64,000 bases of DNA from Cycas panzhihuaensis (taxonomy: Eukaryota; Cycadophyta). The notes beneath the pieces were generated by a model that saw only the letters and a list, made by a program, of their open reading frames with translations, was not told where the DNA came from and made no database searches. The position numbers and the translations under genes were made by a program. This document shows, piece by piece, positions 10,259 to 21,149 of this stretch. Location of the stretch: assembly GCA_023213395.1 (NCBI GenBank), contig CM041465.1, positions 28,899,741-28,963,740 of the forward strand, read 5' to 3'. How positions within the stretch are numbered: position 1 is the stretch's first letter; each line of letters starts with the position of its first letter.

Positions 10259-11037
10259 TTTAAAACTCAGGAATAAGATTTTAAAACCCTAGATTGTACT
10301 ATTATATGAATTTCAGTATGATACAAAAATTATATGGATTGGTACAAATTATACCTCAAACAAAAGATTATGCAAAGGTGAGTCTGAATCTGAAGTTAGT
10401 TTTTGGATTCGACTTTGATATGGTGAGAAAAAATAGCCTTGAACAGTTCGACCAATGGCTAGGGTTTTAATGAGAATTTTCTCAAATCGACTAAAAAATC
10501 CATAGAAATTGATTGAAATCCATTCAATAATGGATGAAATATAGTGACAATAGTTTTTCATTAATTTTTTAGAGAAGAAAATGCAGAAAAATTAAGAATT
10601 TCACTATAAATAAGCAAACTCGCACACACCTGATTTTGGGTAAAATCTGGCTAAAAATGGCATTAAATCAACTTGATGCAAAAGAAAACATTTCTTAGAA
10701 TGTTCTGATCTATAATCTGGTCAAATTTTATCTCAATCTAAGAACTTAAAAAATTCTATCTGTACTGTTGTACAGATTTGTACTATGGCACTTGTATGGC
10801 TTCAACTGGACTTCCTTCAGTCTCCTTTGAATGGTTTTGAACTCCTTTTATTTAAGTTTCTTTTTGAAACTTCTTCTTGTCTTTATACCCCTGTTTAGAT
10901 GCCTTTTCCTGCTTGACACACTCCTTGAAGCTTTTCTTCAATCTGGCACCCACTTGCTAGAGCCACCTCCTTGCTTGAACCCTTTATCCTCTCTTGGTCT
11001 TCTTCTTCTTACAATAGGATGGCCTACTCTGATGCCA
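10259..11037 (-). other. Element A leader and primer binding site
   Basis: About 780 bases between LTR and gag without a coding signal. On the minus strand TGGCATCAGAG (11037-11027) directly follows the LTR; it is one change from the usual tRNA-iMet PBS TGGTATCAGAG. Confidence 0.7.
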
Positions 11038-11094
11038 TGTTGAACATTAACATGGAAGAAAAAACAAAAATGTAAGATATCCATATTATTGAGT

Positions 11095-11150
<56 letters not shown>

Positions 11151-11193
11151 ATATATATATATGTATGTATATATATATATATATATATGTATG

Positions 11194-11273
<80 letters not shown>

Positions 11274-11425
11274 ATATATACACATACACACACACACACA
11301 TATATATATATAGTTAGGGTTATAACCACCATATAATCATCTTTGCTTTTGGTGACACGTGTTCTCTCTTAATTACGTTACATTAGTGTACTTATAAGAC
11401 TAATGCTAAAACATTATATTCTAAC
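11038..11425 (-). repeat. Element A 5' LTR (388 bp) carrying a long microsatellite
   Basis: On the minus strand it starts TGTTAGAATATAATG, a common plant copia LTR start, and ends AATGTTCAACA next to the PBS. About half its length is the TA-rich microsatellite at 11098-11300. The 3' LTR is not in the window. Confidence 0.75.
11098..11300. repeat. (TA)n microsatellite with TATG interruptions and (CA)n end
   Basis: Roughly 200 bp of alternating TA, broken by several ATGTATGT units and closed by CACATACACACACACACACA. It lies inside the A LTR, and open frames over it encode only YI repeats, which are not real proteins. The exact length should be treated with care because such tracts are often mis-assembled. 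Confidence 0.95.
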
Positions 11426-13129
11426 ATAATTATGGTAAATGTAGCTCTCTTTTCATCCTAGAAGGATGAGTAGGTTATCATGAAGACAAATCTCTAATCA
11501 AGTCTCAAATAGTGAAAGGAATACTAGTAAGGTATCATAGAAAGTTTACACCACATTAGTACTTCAAAATCTCTTTTAAAATTCTCTAAAGTTTATCTTC
11601 AAACTTTTCCCTAACTCTAAAAAATTACTAGGATTTATAGAGATTGATGGAGGAGGTAGGTGGAAAATCTTACCATGAATTTTAGCCATATATTAATTGA
11701 TTTCCATTAGTAAAATCTCTATATGGATAAGGTTTTAATGATCACAAGGTGATTAGGGAAGGTTAGATGATGCAATGCTTTGATTCTAGATGGTTAGTGT
11801 TGAAAGAAACATGCAAATTAATATTTTCTATTATTTTTTATATGTGTGATAATAAAAAATATAATAAATAAAAAGTGGTAAGAAACATTAAAAAATGAAT
11901 AATTTTCTAAAAAAATTAACTTGCTAAAAATGCTAGGTCCAAAAATAAACTCACAAGGATAGAATCACTATAACTTAAAGTCAAAAAGAGGTTAAAATGA
12001 AACCAAAACTGATCAAATACTAGGATGATAGTAGACAAAAACTCAAATAAAGAGAGAAGGACATGAAGTAAGATAGGCTTTATACTAAGTAAATGGTATA
12101 AAATGCACCATAGTATCAGTCATTAATAAAGACATAATCAATCATCAAACCATTACACAACTAAAAACTATATAATAAAAGACCAAATATATCTAAATCT
12201 ATAGTCAAACTATGACATGATCAATCACAAGTAAACCATTCACCATTCACACTATCAAAGAAATATCCATAGGTATATGAAGGAGAAGACAACATGAATA
12301 TGATCCTAATCATGTCAAGAGGCCTGATTATGGTGAAACATTTGTCCCCTTGTCACCAAAAGCTCTTGCTTGTAATAAGAAACAAAATGGTGAATGTTGG
12401 CAATCTAGAGTTGGGATTGAATTTGTATTTGATGTCAAGATGAAAGCTAATTTTGGATGAGAAAACCATATATGATATGGTCATTAGAAAGAGCCATTTT
12501 GAAACAACAAGTAAATTTAGGTGTGATACTTGATTGCATATCATGTAGATGGGGTTTTGACAAAAGAAATGCTACCATATTTTAACCCCATTAGCAATGA
12601 TTTAGAGGCAATAATCACCATATTTTTCTCTTATTAATGACCATTTTGATATCCCTTAAATGGGTGGGATTATGAGATTTTAGAGGAAGACATCCATCAC
12701 AAGTACATAATGGGGACTACTGTAGTTTAGGCTCTTTAGTGATGGAATTAATATTCATATGAGGATGAAATGGTATATGAACAAATTAATATGTGAGTCA
12801 TTAAGGATGATGACATGTGTCATATGAGTTACCAAAGTCCTAAATGGGCTTATAACATATGTCATAGGAATTATTAGGGTCCTAAATGGGGGTGTGACAA
12901 GTGTCAATCAGTTATGGATTCTTTCATGGACCATTATTAAATTAAAATGTATATTAAGATGCATCATATATATTATATAATATCAAGATGGAGAGGTCAT
13001 TCTGTCTGAAAGAAATCAAGGTTATAGGTAAACCAATTCTACCTAGTACTCTCGTCTTTTTGATAAATTCATGTGTCATAGTTGAATGTTGCTTAAGAGT
13101 TCCATATTCGATCCTTTAAATCTCACATT
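11426..13129. other. AT-rich non-coding DNA, probably decayed retroelement sequence
   Basis: No coding signal. A short piece near 12318-12352 (TGGTGAAACATTTGTCCCC) resembles 27612-27642 (TGGTGAAACATTTTTCCCC), so both regions may derive from one old repeat family. Imperfect internal repeats with GGTCCTAAATGGG-type cores occur at about 12800-12900. Confidence 0.5.
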
Positions 13130-14163
13130 TGGTATCAAAGTAGGTCATTATTTTTTGTTGTAGAGTAATTTTGCAATCAATAACATATGGAACACTAAAG
13201 TTTGGTTTAACCCCATATGTACATGAATTACTAAGAAGGATGTGTTCCTTCTAAATTCAAGAATGATCATTTAGTTCCTACTACTTTAGAGTGAAGGATG
13301 ATAAATTAGAAGAGATAGAGTTCACATGTGGTGGAAACATGAATTTTTTATTCATAAGGGTGTTTTATTGTTATATATTTACTAATTAATTATGGTGTGA
13401 ATTAAGAATCTATTTGGCTTGGCAAAGCTAATGTAGTGGGAGGGGTGAATGAGAAGACTTTAGTTGGATAGAAAACAGGGTGAAGACAATGAACTATATA
13501 CAAAACTAATATTGGAACTATCATGCACTGGTTCTTGTAGTTGAGTTACACCATCCATATTACCAAATCAAGATGATGCATTGTTATGGTTTGAATGTTT
13601 TAATACTTTTATTGAGATGATATTCACCTAGCTCTTTCTTACTAAGGAGATTGTGGAGTATACGTAGATGTAAGAGTTTAATTTAGACAATATTCTCTTC
13701 TAGAATAACTCATTTATCCCCTTTAAAGATGGTGTAGAGTAATTTAAATGGATAATTTTTAGTGTGGTAGGCTTGGAACTTGACTAAACTCTACTTTATT
13801 AATTAGCAATAGAAATAGAAAATTAATAGATGGAAGTACTCTATTGTCAGTTGGACATATTGTAGGAAATGTGTAAGATCTATTTGAAAGGGATAAAGGC
13901 TCTAATGGGTAGTGTTGGATCTTAAAATTCTTTGTGGTTTGTTGCAATTGGTTAGTGAAGAACATTAACTCAGAAGAAGTTTAAGAATCCAATGAGGTAC
14001 TACCTATTAAAGGAAATGACATAAGATTTAAACTTTTACATACCCACCTTCCATGAGGGAGTTACCAAGGATACCTTTCTAACTCTATTTTTGTTATTGA
14101 TCTCTCTAAGGGTTCAATCATCATTCAATGAGGCTAAGGTGAGATGCATACATAAGGATATAC
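13130..14163 (+). other. Possible LTR end, PBS-like site and decayed gag-like sequence
   Basis: TGGTATCAAAG at 13130 resembles a tRNA-iMet PBS. The following kilobase has only broken frames; one reads DDALLWFECFNTFIEM near 13575, which faintly recalls retrotransposon gag. No LTR pair was found. This is weak evidence for another very old element. Confidence 0.3.
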
Positions 14164-14396
14164 TATTAGAATGTAATGTGTTATCTCTAGAACAATTAAA
14201 GGGGTAATGTACACACCCTTACTAAAGTAACCAACATCACAACTTGTGACACTTGTCATCTCCGAAATTGTCAGTCACTTCTCACTCTTTGTAACAGTCA
14301 AGGTACCATCTTGTATTTATAGAGACAGAGTCTCCAAATAAATCTCAAGTCATCTTTTCTGAAAAGTTAAAGAAGTCATTCTGCCTGATTTTAATA
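14164..14396 (+). repeat. Probable 5' LTR of copia element B (about 233 bp)
   Basis: Begins TATTAGAATGTAATG, probably a decayed TGTTAGAATATAATG, and ends just before TGGTATCAGAGC at 14397. It contains a TATA-like TATTTATAGAG near 14315. The start is approximate and no 3' LTR exists for comparison. Confidence 0.55.
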
Positions 14397-14408
14397 TGGT
14401 ATCAGAGC
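14397..14408 (+). other. Element B primer binding site
   Basis: TGGTATCAGAGC, an exact tRNA-iMet-type PBS. The leader between it and the gag start near 15067 (about 660 bp) shows no coding signal and matches the leader length of element A. Confidence 0.8.
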
Positions 14409-15066
14409 AAGTCACCCTAACTGACTAAGAAAGGGTTATTTTAGATTCTAGAGAGTGTGACCTTCCATAGAGTAGAGGAAAAGGCTTTATAGCAAGATGA
14501 AGGAAAATACAAGTTCTAGGTTCACTAAAGATAAGCCAGATCGACCTATACGAATTCGTATGGTCATATAGACCTCAAAATTTAGAGTTCTTATAATCAC
14601 TTCAAACTTTCCTAGATTGTAGATCTTGGGCTCCTCATCAATTTTTGCTTCAGCACCATCTCAATATAAGGTTGTTTCAAGGGTCTTCTGACCTCCTTTC
14701 TTAGGCACATAAATTTAGAGGTTTTTCTCTCATTCTTATGAGAAAATAGATAAAAAAATCTGGTATTTATTTACCTAAAATTCTTCTTCATTTGATTTCA
14801 AAAGCGTTGAGGCCAATCTTGTAAGAATTATCACTAGTTTTTGTGGATATTTTTTCAAAATTGTGAAAACCCTAGTTGTGTAGGCCCTTGCCTAGTTTCT
14901 ACCATAACTTTTAATTGAAATAAGATCTTGAGAAAATACGTATAGATCTAAATACCCATTTTTGAGTTCTTGATTTTGAGACCATTCATTTTTTGTTACA
15001 TACAACTTTGGTATTGTACATAATTCTATACCATTATACGAATAGGTAGCTCAATTCAGGTTTTCA

Positions 15067-15990
15067 TGGTGTCTTCTATTCTAGGGCTTGCAGATCAAGA
15101 CAAACTACCATGTGTGGAAAATAAAGGTAGAAACTCTCTTAAAGGCTAAAAATTCCTAGAAAATTACAGGTGGGTTTGAAACCAAACCTACTGATACAAG
15201 AACTAAAATAGCTGACTGGATGGAAAGGGACAACTTAGGAGTAATCACCTTAAAGCTCTCAATTTCATATCCACTTCTCATTTATGTGGAAAGATTGAAT
15301 TCTACATTAGCAATTTGGAAATATTTCCAAAATCTTTTTGGGTAAAAAAATACAGCTAGGATAATAACTCTTAAGGAAGAATTGTATAGATTACATATGA
15401 AAGAAAATGATACAATAACAGAGTTTATGCACAAAGTTATTTCACTCAGAAATAATCTCTTAAGTGTAGGTGATGATATTATAGAAAAAGCCTTAGTTGA
15501 AATGGTGTCCAACAAATTATCAAAGTCCTTTGATGTCACCATCAATTCTATAACAAACAATAATTAGATTGACTCCATGACTCTTGATGATTTAACTAGT
15601 TTATAATTAAGACAGGAACAAAGGAATAGATGATATAAAGAATCACCAGAACTAGAGGAAGCATTCACCTCTAGACTCTCTCTTAGATCTCAAGGATATA
15701 ATCAAATGCAAGGAAGGGGATGTACACTAGAATCCATAAGGCCATCTCATGGTCATTAGCAAGATTCTAGAGGATGTGGATGTAGTAGAGATAATAGATT
15801 TTGTTTCAAATGTGATAAGCCTGAACACTTTACTAGTACATACAAAGCCTTCGATATATGTTGTCATTGTGGTTAGTCAAGACATTACCCATATCAATGT
15901 CCATAAAAAAGAGCTGACATCCAGAGAGGGAAGTAACCCATTGGTAACTATAACAAAGGAAAAACTGAAGAAGAAGAAGAAGAAATAGCC
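15067..15990 (+). pseudogene. gag: Element B gag (copia, UBN2-type) with zinc knuckles
   Basis: ATG at about 15067 is followed by VSSILGLADQDKL. The frame then shifts, with YHVWKIKVETLLKAKN readable in the next frame. 15382-15567 is open and reads MKENDTITEFMHKVISLRNN and LSKSFDVTINSITNN, almost the same as element A. Two altered CCHC knuckles follow at about 15795-15905 (CFKCDKPEHFTSTY, then CCHCG and HYPYQC). The first knuckle has lost its last cysteine (C to Y), and stops and shifts remove any function. Confidence 0.82.
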
Positions 15991-16019
15991 TTTATAGCAG
16001 CCTTGTCAACCAGATTCAA

Positions 16020-17250
16020 AGAAGAAGACACATGGTACATATATTCATGAGCATCAAGGCACATGACTAGTCATAAAGATTGGTTTGAAACATTGATGCC
16101 ATATAACTCAGATAAATCAATTGAGTTGGAAGATAAGTACCAACTTACAATAAAAGGGGTGGGTACCATTGCAATCAATCTGCATGGAAATGTGAAAAAA
16201 TTAGAAATGTGTTACTGGTTCTTGACATGAAAATGAATCTTTTGTTAGTATCACAACTCAGTAAAAAGAAACTTACAACAATGTTTGATGAAGAAGACTT
16301 TTGTTATATTTTAGATATGAAAAATAATGAGAACCTAATAGCTAAAGAAGTAAGAAGTGAAGACTTGCATAAACTTATTGCAAATCATGTATTCCTAAAC
16401 TTAAAAGTTTATACTATTGCAAAATTTGATAATAAAATGTGGCATTTGAAGTATAGACATCTTCCAATGAACACTCTAAAATTGATGGAAAAATTAAAAA
16501 TTATGAATGGTTTACCTCACTTCTCATATGATGAGTTTTTCTATAATGGTTGTCAATTTGGAAAACAACATCAACTTCCCTTCAAAGAAAGCAAATGGTG
16601 AGCTCAATCCAGGATGGAATTAATCCATACCAATCTCTGTGGTCCTCTTACACCACTATTGATTAATGGTTGTAGATACTTTCTCACCTTCATTAATGAC
16701 TATACAAGAAAGTTATGGGTTTACTTTCTTCATAACAATTTAGAAGTACTTGAAGCTTTTAAGCAATTTAAAGCAGAAGTAGAACTAGAATCAGAATTAA
16801 GAATAAAATGCATAAGGTTAGATGGGGGTGGTGAATACATCTCAAAAGAATTCTTGAGCTTTTGTAAATAGAATGGGATATATATACAATTTACAACACC
16901 CTACACTCCCCAATCCAATGGGGTTGCAGAAAGAAAAAAACATAACTTTAATGGAGATGGCACACAACATGATCCACGGAAAACAACTTCCAAAATCATA
17001 TTGGGCTAAAGCCCTTAACACCACTTATTACCTGATAAATTACAGTCCAATAAAAGCCTTAGAAGACATCACTCCTAAAGAAGCTTAGTCAGGTATGAAA
17101 CCCAATGTTAGTGCCCTTAAAATCTTTAGTAGTCAAGCTTTTTTCATGTGCCGGATAAAAAAAGAATGAAACATGATGCAAAAAGTATAGAATATATTAT
17201 GATAAGATATAGTAAAAATTCAAAGGCTTATAAATATATAGATCCTAGGG
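16020..17250 (+). pseudogene. pol: Element B protease, GAG-pre-integrase and integrase, truncated
   Basis: The protease motif near 16045 reads YS-stop-AS then RHMT; the stop replaces the G of DSGAS. 16209-16601 is open (130 codons) with LVLDMKMNLLLVSQLSKK and MWHLKYRHLPMNTL, the GAG-pre-integrase region. Integrase follows in 16614-16871 and 16873-17088: HTNLCGPLTP, FLTFINDYTRKLWVYFL, IRLDGGGEYISKEFL and YWAKALNTTYYLINYSP. It stops being recognisable at about 17247 (SKAYKYIDP), so RT and RNase H are absent. The product of element A aligns through the whole region, so both come from one family in opposite orientation. Function is lost. Confidence 0.85.
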
Positions 17251-17328
17251 GTTTAAGGTCTATCCCTAGTAAGATAATGGTGTTCTAGGGGTGGGTCCTT
17301 AGTAAGGCTACCAAAAAGATGGTATGGG

Positions 17329-17640
17329 TGTTGGACTATGGCTGGTTCACTTGCTGAGGAGTCCTCTTCCTAAATCAGCATGGGGCTTTTGGTGTAACGG
17401 CAAGTCACAAGTGGTATCAGAGCCTAGGTTCAAGGTTCAAATCTTGTGCATATGCCAGACAAAGCCCCTTTCCTCAATGGGGTTCCCATGCACCCCCGAA
17501 GTAGGTGGAATTATAACATAGGCGATACATGCTATGGCAGCCTCCTTGTCATGGGGGAGTGTTGGACTATGGCTAGTTCACTTGCTGAGGAGTCCTCTTC
17601 TCAAATCACCCTGGGGCTTTTGGTGTAACGACAAGTCACA
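17329..17640 (+). mobile_element. Candidate TRIM (312 bp) with 81-bp terminal direct repeats
   Basis: Two repeats of exactly 81 bp, 17329-17409 and 17560-17640, both start TGTTGGACTATGGCT and end AAGTCACA, with about nine differences. Two bases after the first comes TGGTATCAGAGCC at 17412, a tRNA-iMet PBS. Just before the second comes CATGGGGGAG, a polypurine tract. The interior is 150 bp and non-coding. These are the hallmarks of a terminal-repeat retrotransposon in miniature, a non-autonomous LTR element. TATGGG occurs just left (17323-17328) and again five bases to the right (17646-17651), a possible target duplication. A tRNA-related SINE is the alternative, because GGTTCAAATCT inside resembles a B box. 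Confidence 0.7.
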
Positions 17641-17720
17641 AGGGTTATGGGCCCACCACACTTCCACTTCCGTTGTGGTATCAAAGCTAGAAGGGGATCT
17701 ATTTGATTGAAAGAGGTTAA
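17641..17720 (+). other. Remnant joining a PBS-like site to the left LTR of E3
   Basis: TGTGGTATCAAAGCTAGAAGG at about 17675 is nearly the same as the sequence after the E3 left LTR. The bases just before 17721 (GAAAGAGGTTAA) resemble the polypurine region before the right LTR (GCAAGAGCTTAA). This suggests a vanished tandem copy of E3. Confidence 0.4.
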
Positions 17721-18019
17721 TGTATCAAGGTCATTTGTGTAGATTAATTATGTGACCTTAGGATATATTATTAGTATTAGTTTCTTAATGAAATACACTT
17801 TATGTGCATTTAGATGTAATTTCAAGTTCATGTTATTAGGCAAGAAAATCCTAACCCTAATGCTCACCCTCAATAATAAAATGTGAAATCTCAAGGAGGG
17901 AGTCATTATTCATTCTCATCTCCAAGCTTACTCTGATATCTTGTTTCATCTTCTTTTTTATTCTCCATTGCTATTGTGTGCATGTGAGTGATTTATCTCC
18001 TAGATCCATCCTTCCTTCA
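17721..18019 (+). repeat. E3 left LTR (299 bp)
   Basis: TGTATCAAGG...CCTTCCTTCA. It aligns end to end with 25004-25302 with scattered substitutions and contains CAATAATAAAATG near 17871. Confidence 0.93.
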
Positions 18020-18021
18020 TG

Positions 18022-18033
18022 TGGTATCAGATC
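18022..18033 (+). other. E3 primer binding site
   Basis: TGGTATCAGATC starts two bases after the LTR. It resembles the tRNA-iMet PBS but has GATC where GAGC is usual. Confidence 0.75.
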
Positions 18034-19951
18034 TAGAAGGGGATCTATTCACTCCATTCCACTTGCATGAAGTCATCTTGCCTCTCCTTCACCTTCAATC
18101 TGAAGTATAGTATTTTACATGTTGCTACTTTTTCCTTGTGTGCAAAAATTCAAAGGTGAAGAATACAGGTTTTTGAAGCTGTTCAACTATCAGAACAATC
18201 CCGAAAGCATTAAAAGGTCCAAAATTTCATAAAACTTTGACCATCTCAGAATTTAATGAAATTTGGCATGCAAAGTCAACTTGACTAGAGGATCATTTTT
18301 GTTTCTAGATAAACTTCAGATTCAGCCTAAAAAAGTGAGTTTTAGTTGTGACAAAAGGGTAAATTTTATGGATAAGTGATTTAAAGCACTTTTTCTAATG
18401 AAATCCTTCAATTATAAGCTAAAGATCTGAAAGTTTTATTAAGGTATATGGTATATTTATTTCTTGATATTAGTTTAAGATAAATCTCATCAAATTTCAT
18501 CTATTATTTAGTGAGATCTATGTAGTTTTCTTACAGTTGTTGATTTTGCCTACTCAACCCCATAAAGGACCTTGCAAGGGCATTTTGGGTAATTTTGAGG
18601 TAGATTTTATAGATGGTATAGAAGGTAAAGTTAATATACGTGTAAAAATATAACTTTTGACATATTTAAGTCTAGATTCTAAGATAGTTGATCTGGCATG
18701 ATTTTACTTTGGTGCTTTTTTTAGCAGAAATTTTTTTGTGCCTTTTCTTAAATCTGACTTCATAACTCTATCAGAAATGACATTCTAAACACTTTTTACT
18801 TCTGTCATAAATTTAGATTTCATCATTTAGGCCTTCATATTTGTAATTTTTAAAAAAATTATCTATTTATCATTATTTATAAATTCTGTGAAAAAATCAC
18901 AAAATAGGGCAAAATAGCATGCATATAGATTTAGAAAAATCATCATTTTAGTGGCAAGTTAATCCAATTTTTATCCCATTATGGATTTTGTATCAAAACT
19001 TCTGAAATCATATTTGGAAACATTATACTAAAGCAAGGGAAACCTTGGATCGGAAGCAATATATGGTTTCCCTAGTAAATCTAGCATACTTTTTCTATTT
19101 GCACACATAGCATAAAGCATCACAAAAGTAGCAACAATAATAAAGCATCACAAAAACATTAACAACAACAAAGCAAGCACGAAAAGTAAGTAAGCACATT
19201 TGGTAAGTTTCTATTTCAGTTTTTAGTTATACGGAAACATCTTACACTATTCCTAAAAGGAATCTCATCCGTATGATCTATATTGCTAGTTCTTGACTTG
19301 TGCACACACTCACCTTGGTTGAAATAGACCAAGTTTGGCCAAAGTCCAGGCCCTAAGGGAGGTGTGAGTTTCATACTAGCCCTAGTCTTAACCAGAATAG
19401 TGGTGGAGGGGGCAGGTTAGCCATACCTATGGCCTCCAATCAGGGATAATTCTCATAACTACCCAGGAAAACTGAAAACCTTAATGTAAGATTAAAATTA
19501 ACCTAGGCTAATATCCATCATAGCCATGGGATATGCAGTACCACTTGACTCTTCGGAGGAGGTATATAGCTGCTCATTGGTAAACTGGGTGAGGACTCGG
19601 AGTACCTGGGCTCCATTGTGACTTAGATTTTATCACCAAGCGTAGGTGCAGGTATCGCGAGTGAAGGCCCTAATCGTATACTAGAAGCCTTAGGTATCGA
19701 AACCTCACCTACATTTGGACATAAGTGAGAGGTTAGTGGCATGACATATCACCACTCTTTTCCAGCTCTGTGTTAGGCCTTATTCTTGCATCATTACTTA
19801 TATTTATTTCTTTTATATATAATTGTTGAAAAATACTTAATCATTACTTGCTTCTCATCATAACAATCATTTCTACATCCTTATTGCGCTAGGTGTACTA
19901 ACCATACATGTCAGTGGCACATACTTCTATCATCTCTTCTACTTCTTCATC
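18034..19951 (+). other. Unusually long 5' leader of E3 (about 1.9 kb)
   Basis: No open frame of note. Most of it is AT-rich, but 19270-19760 is visibly less so, with sequence such as GGAGGTGTGAGTTTCATACT and GGTGGAGGGGGCAGG. Copia leaders are usually a few hundred bases, so part of this may be an insertion or captured DNA. I recognise no feature in it. Confidence 0.6.
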
Positions 19952-21010
19952 ATGACCATGTCATCTCAATTCAAGAAAAGTGTTAACTGCATATTGAAAG
20001 GTAAAGAAAATTGGGATATATGGTACACTGGAATTAAAAATGCTATAAAGTATGATAGCCTTTGGAGAGTCCACTTGCAGCCTATACCCAATATACTAGC
20101 AACGGCTACAACAACTACTTTGAGTGAATCTACCCCAATAGCTCCTATAGATACTACAGCTAAACTATAATGGGAGATAGATGATGAAAAGATTCGTGTA
20201 GGAATTTTGTTAGTCATTGATCACTCCTTGCATAACTTGATAAACGAAGAGGAACATGATACAGCCTGGAAGGTCCTAGAAGTTCTTAGAAAGAACTTTG
20301 ATACAGAGTTAAATTTAGAATTTATTCATATTATTTTGAAAATAAACAAATTAAAAATGCAGAAGGGACAAGCTCATGAGACAATAAATCTCCTTTGACT
20401 AATCAAACAAGCAATTGACAAAGACTTTAAGACCCAATGCATTACTTAGGCATTTTTGATCTAGTCATGTTTACATGTCCCCAATTATAAAAGCTTGCTT
20501 GGAAGTCTTTAATCTAATGGAACATTGAAGACACTCAACTTCGAAGCACTGGATGAAAAGTTCATAGAATTTGATAAGACCTTTGATACAAACTTTGTAG
20601 CCTCTGACTCTCTTCCAGATGCAGCCTTTGAGGTAGAAGAAGAAGTTTGCTACACAAAAAATCAAGGTCCCTCTCATGGCAGAGAAAATAACCAAGCAAG
20701 AGAAAGAGGAAGAAATATGGAAAATCATCCACAAGGTCAATCAACCCCTCAATCATAACCTCGACAGTTTCAAGGCCAAGGGCCACCTCAACAAAGAGCA
20801 AGACGGGTAGGCCAAACCAGTACTTCTTCAGGGACTAGTAATCAAACTATTATGTGTGATCGATGTAACCGTAAAGGACACTTAGTAAAAGATTACAGAA
20901 CTACCACTTATAAGTTGGTCAAGTTCCAACTAAAACATGGAGCTCATAATGTTAAAGAAACTTGTGAAGAATCCTTTAGTAGTGCAGGTTTTGTACAAGC
21001 ACATATTTAA
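19952..21010 (+). pseudogene. gag: E3 gag
   Basis: ATG at 19952 is chosen because the copia gag start (FKKSVNCILKGKENWDIWYT) follows at once. The frame runs to TAA at 20168 (one change from CAA), resumes at 20171-20397 with AWKVLEVLRKNFDTE, and again from about 20525 to 20758. A basic, glycine- and glutamine-rich tail precedes a CCHC knuckle at about 20854 that reads CDRCNRKGHLVKDY; the final cysteine is now tyrosine. The domain pattern is UBN2-type gag. It would form the particle shell. It cannot be made as one protein. Confidence 0.85.
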
Positions 21011-21149
21011 AGAATTGAGGGATCTTTAACATCGAATGCCATTGACCAACCAAAGAGATACTTTGAAGCTCAATGTGGATATATCACTTGCGAATTCCCT
21101 TCACCAATGCCAAACCCTATTGGAATTGGCAATAGTGTGGCTTCAATCG

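Larger units (their letters stand above)
529..11425 (-). mobile_element. Old Ty1/copia retrotransposon A, split by G1 and truncated by X
   Basis: Read on the minus strand this is 5' LTR (11425-11038), PBS, leader, gag (from 10258), zinc knuckles, protease remnant, GAG-pre-integrase (9236-8823), integrase (8800-8700 continuing at 1475-828) and the integrase-RT linker (776-540). RT and RNase H are missing here and may lie left of the window beyond X. G1 (1476-8699) interrupts integrase: the frame reading LVHANLCGP is recovered only when the two flanks are placed together, which proves the nesting. The many in-frame stops show that A is dead. Confidence 0.85.

Noticed and set aside
11024-11336. 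Open frames coding YIYIYI-type proteins on both strands
   Set aside because: They are translations of the TA/CA microsatellite. There is no codon bias, and the frames are open only because of the repeat.
17376-17471. Possible tRNA gene (GGGGCTT...AAGCCCC ends, A- and B-box-like sequence)
   Set aside because: The T arm and the spacing do not fold as a cloverleaf. The same stretch is explained by the repeat end, PBS and interior of the candidate TRIM.
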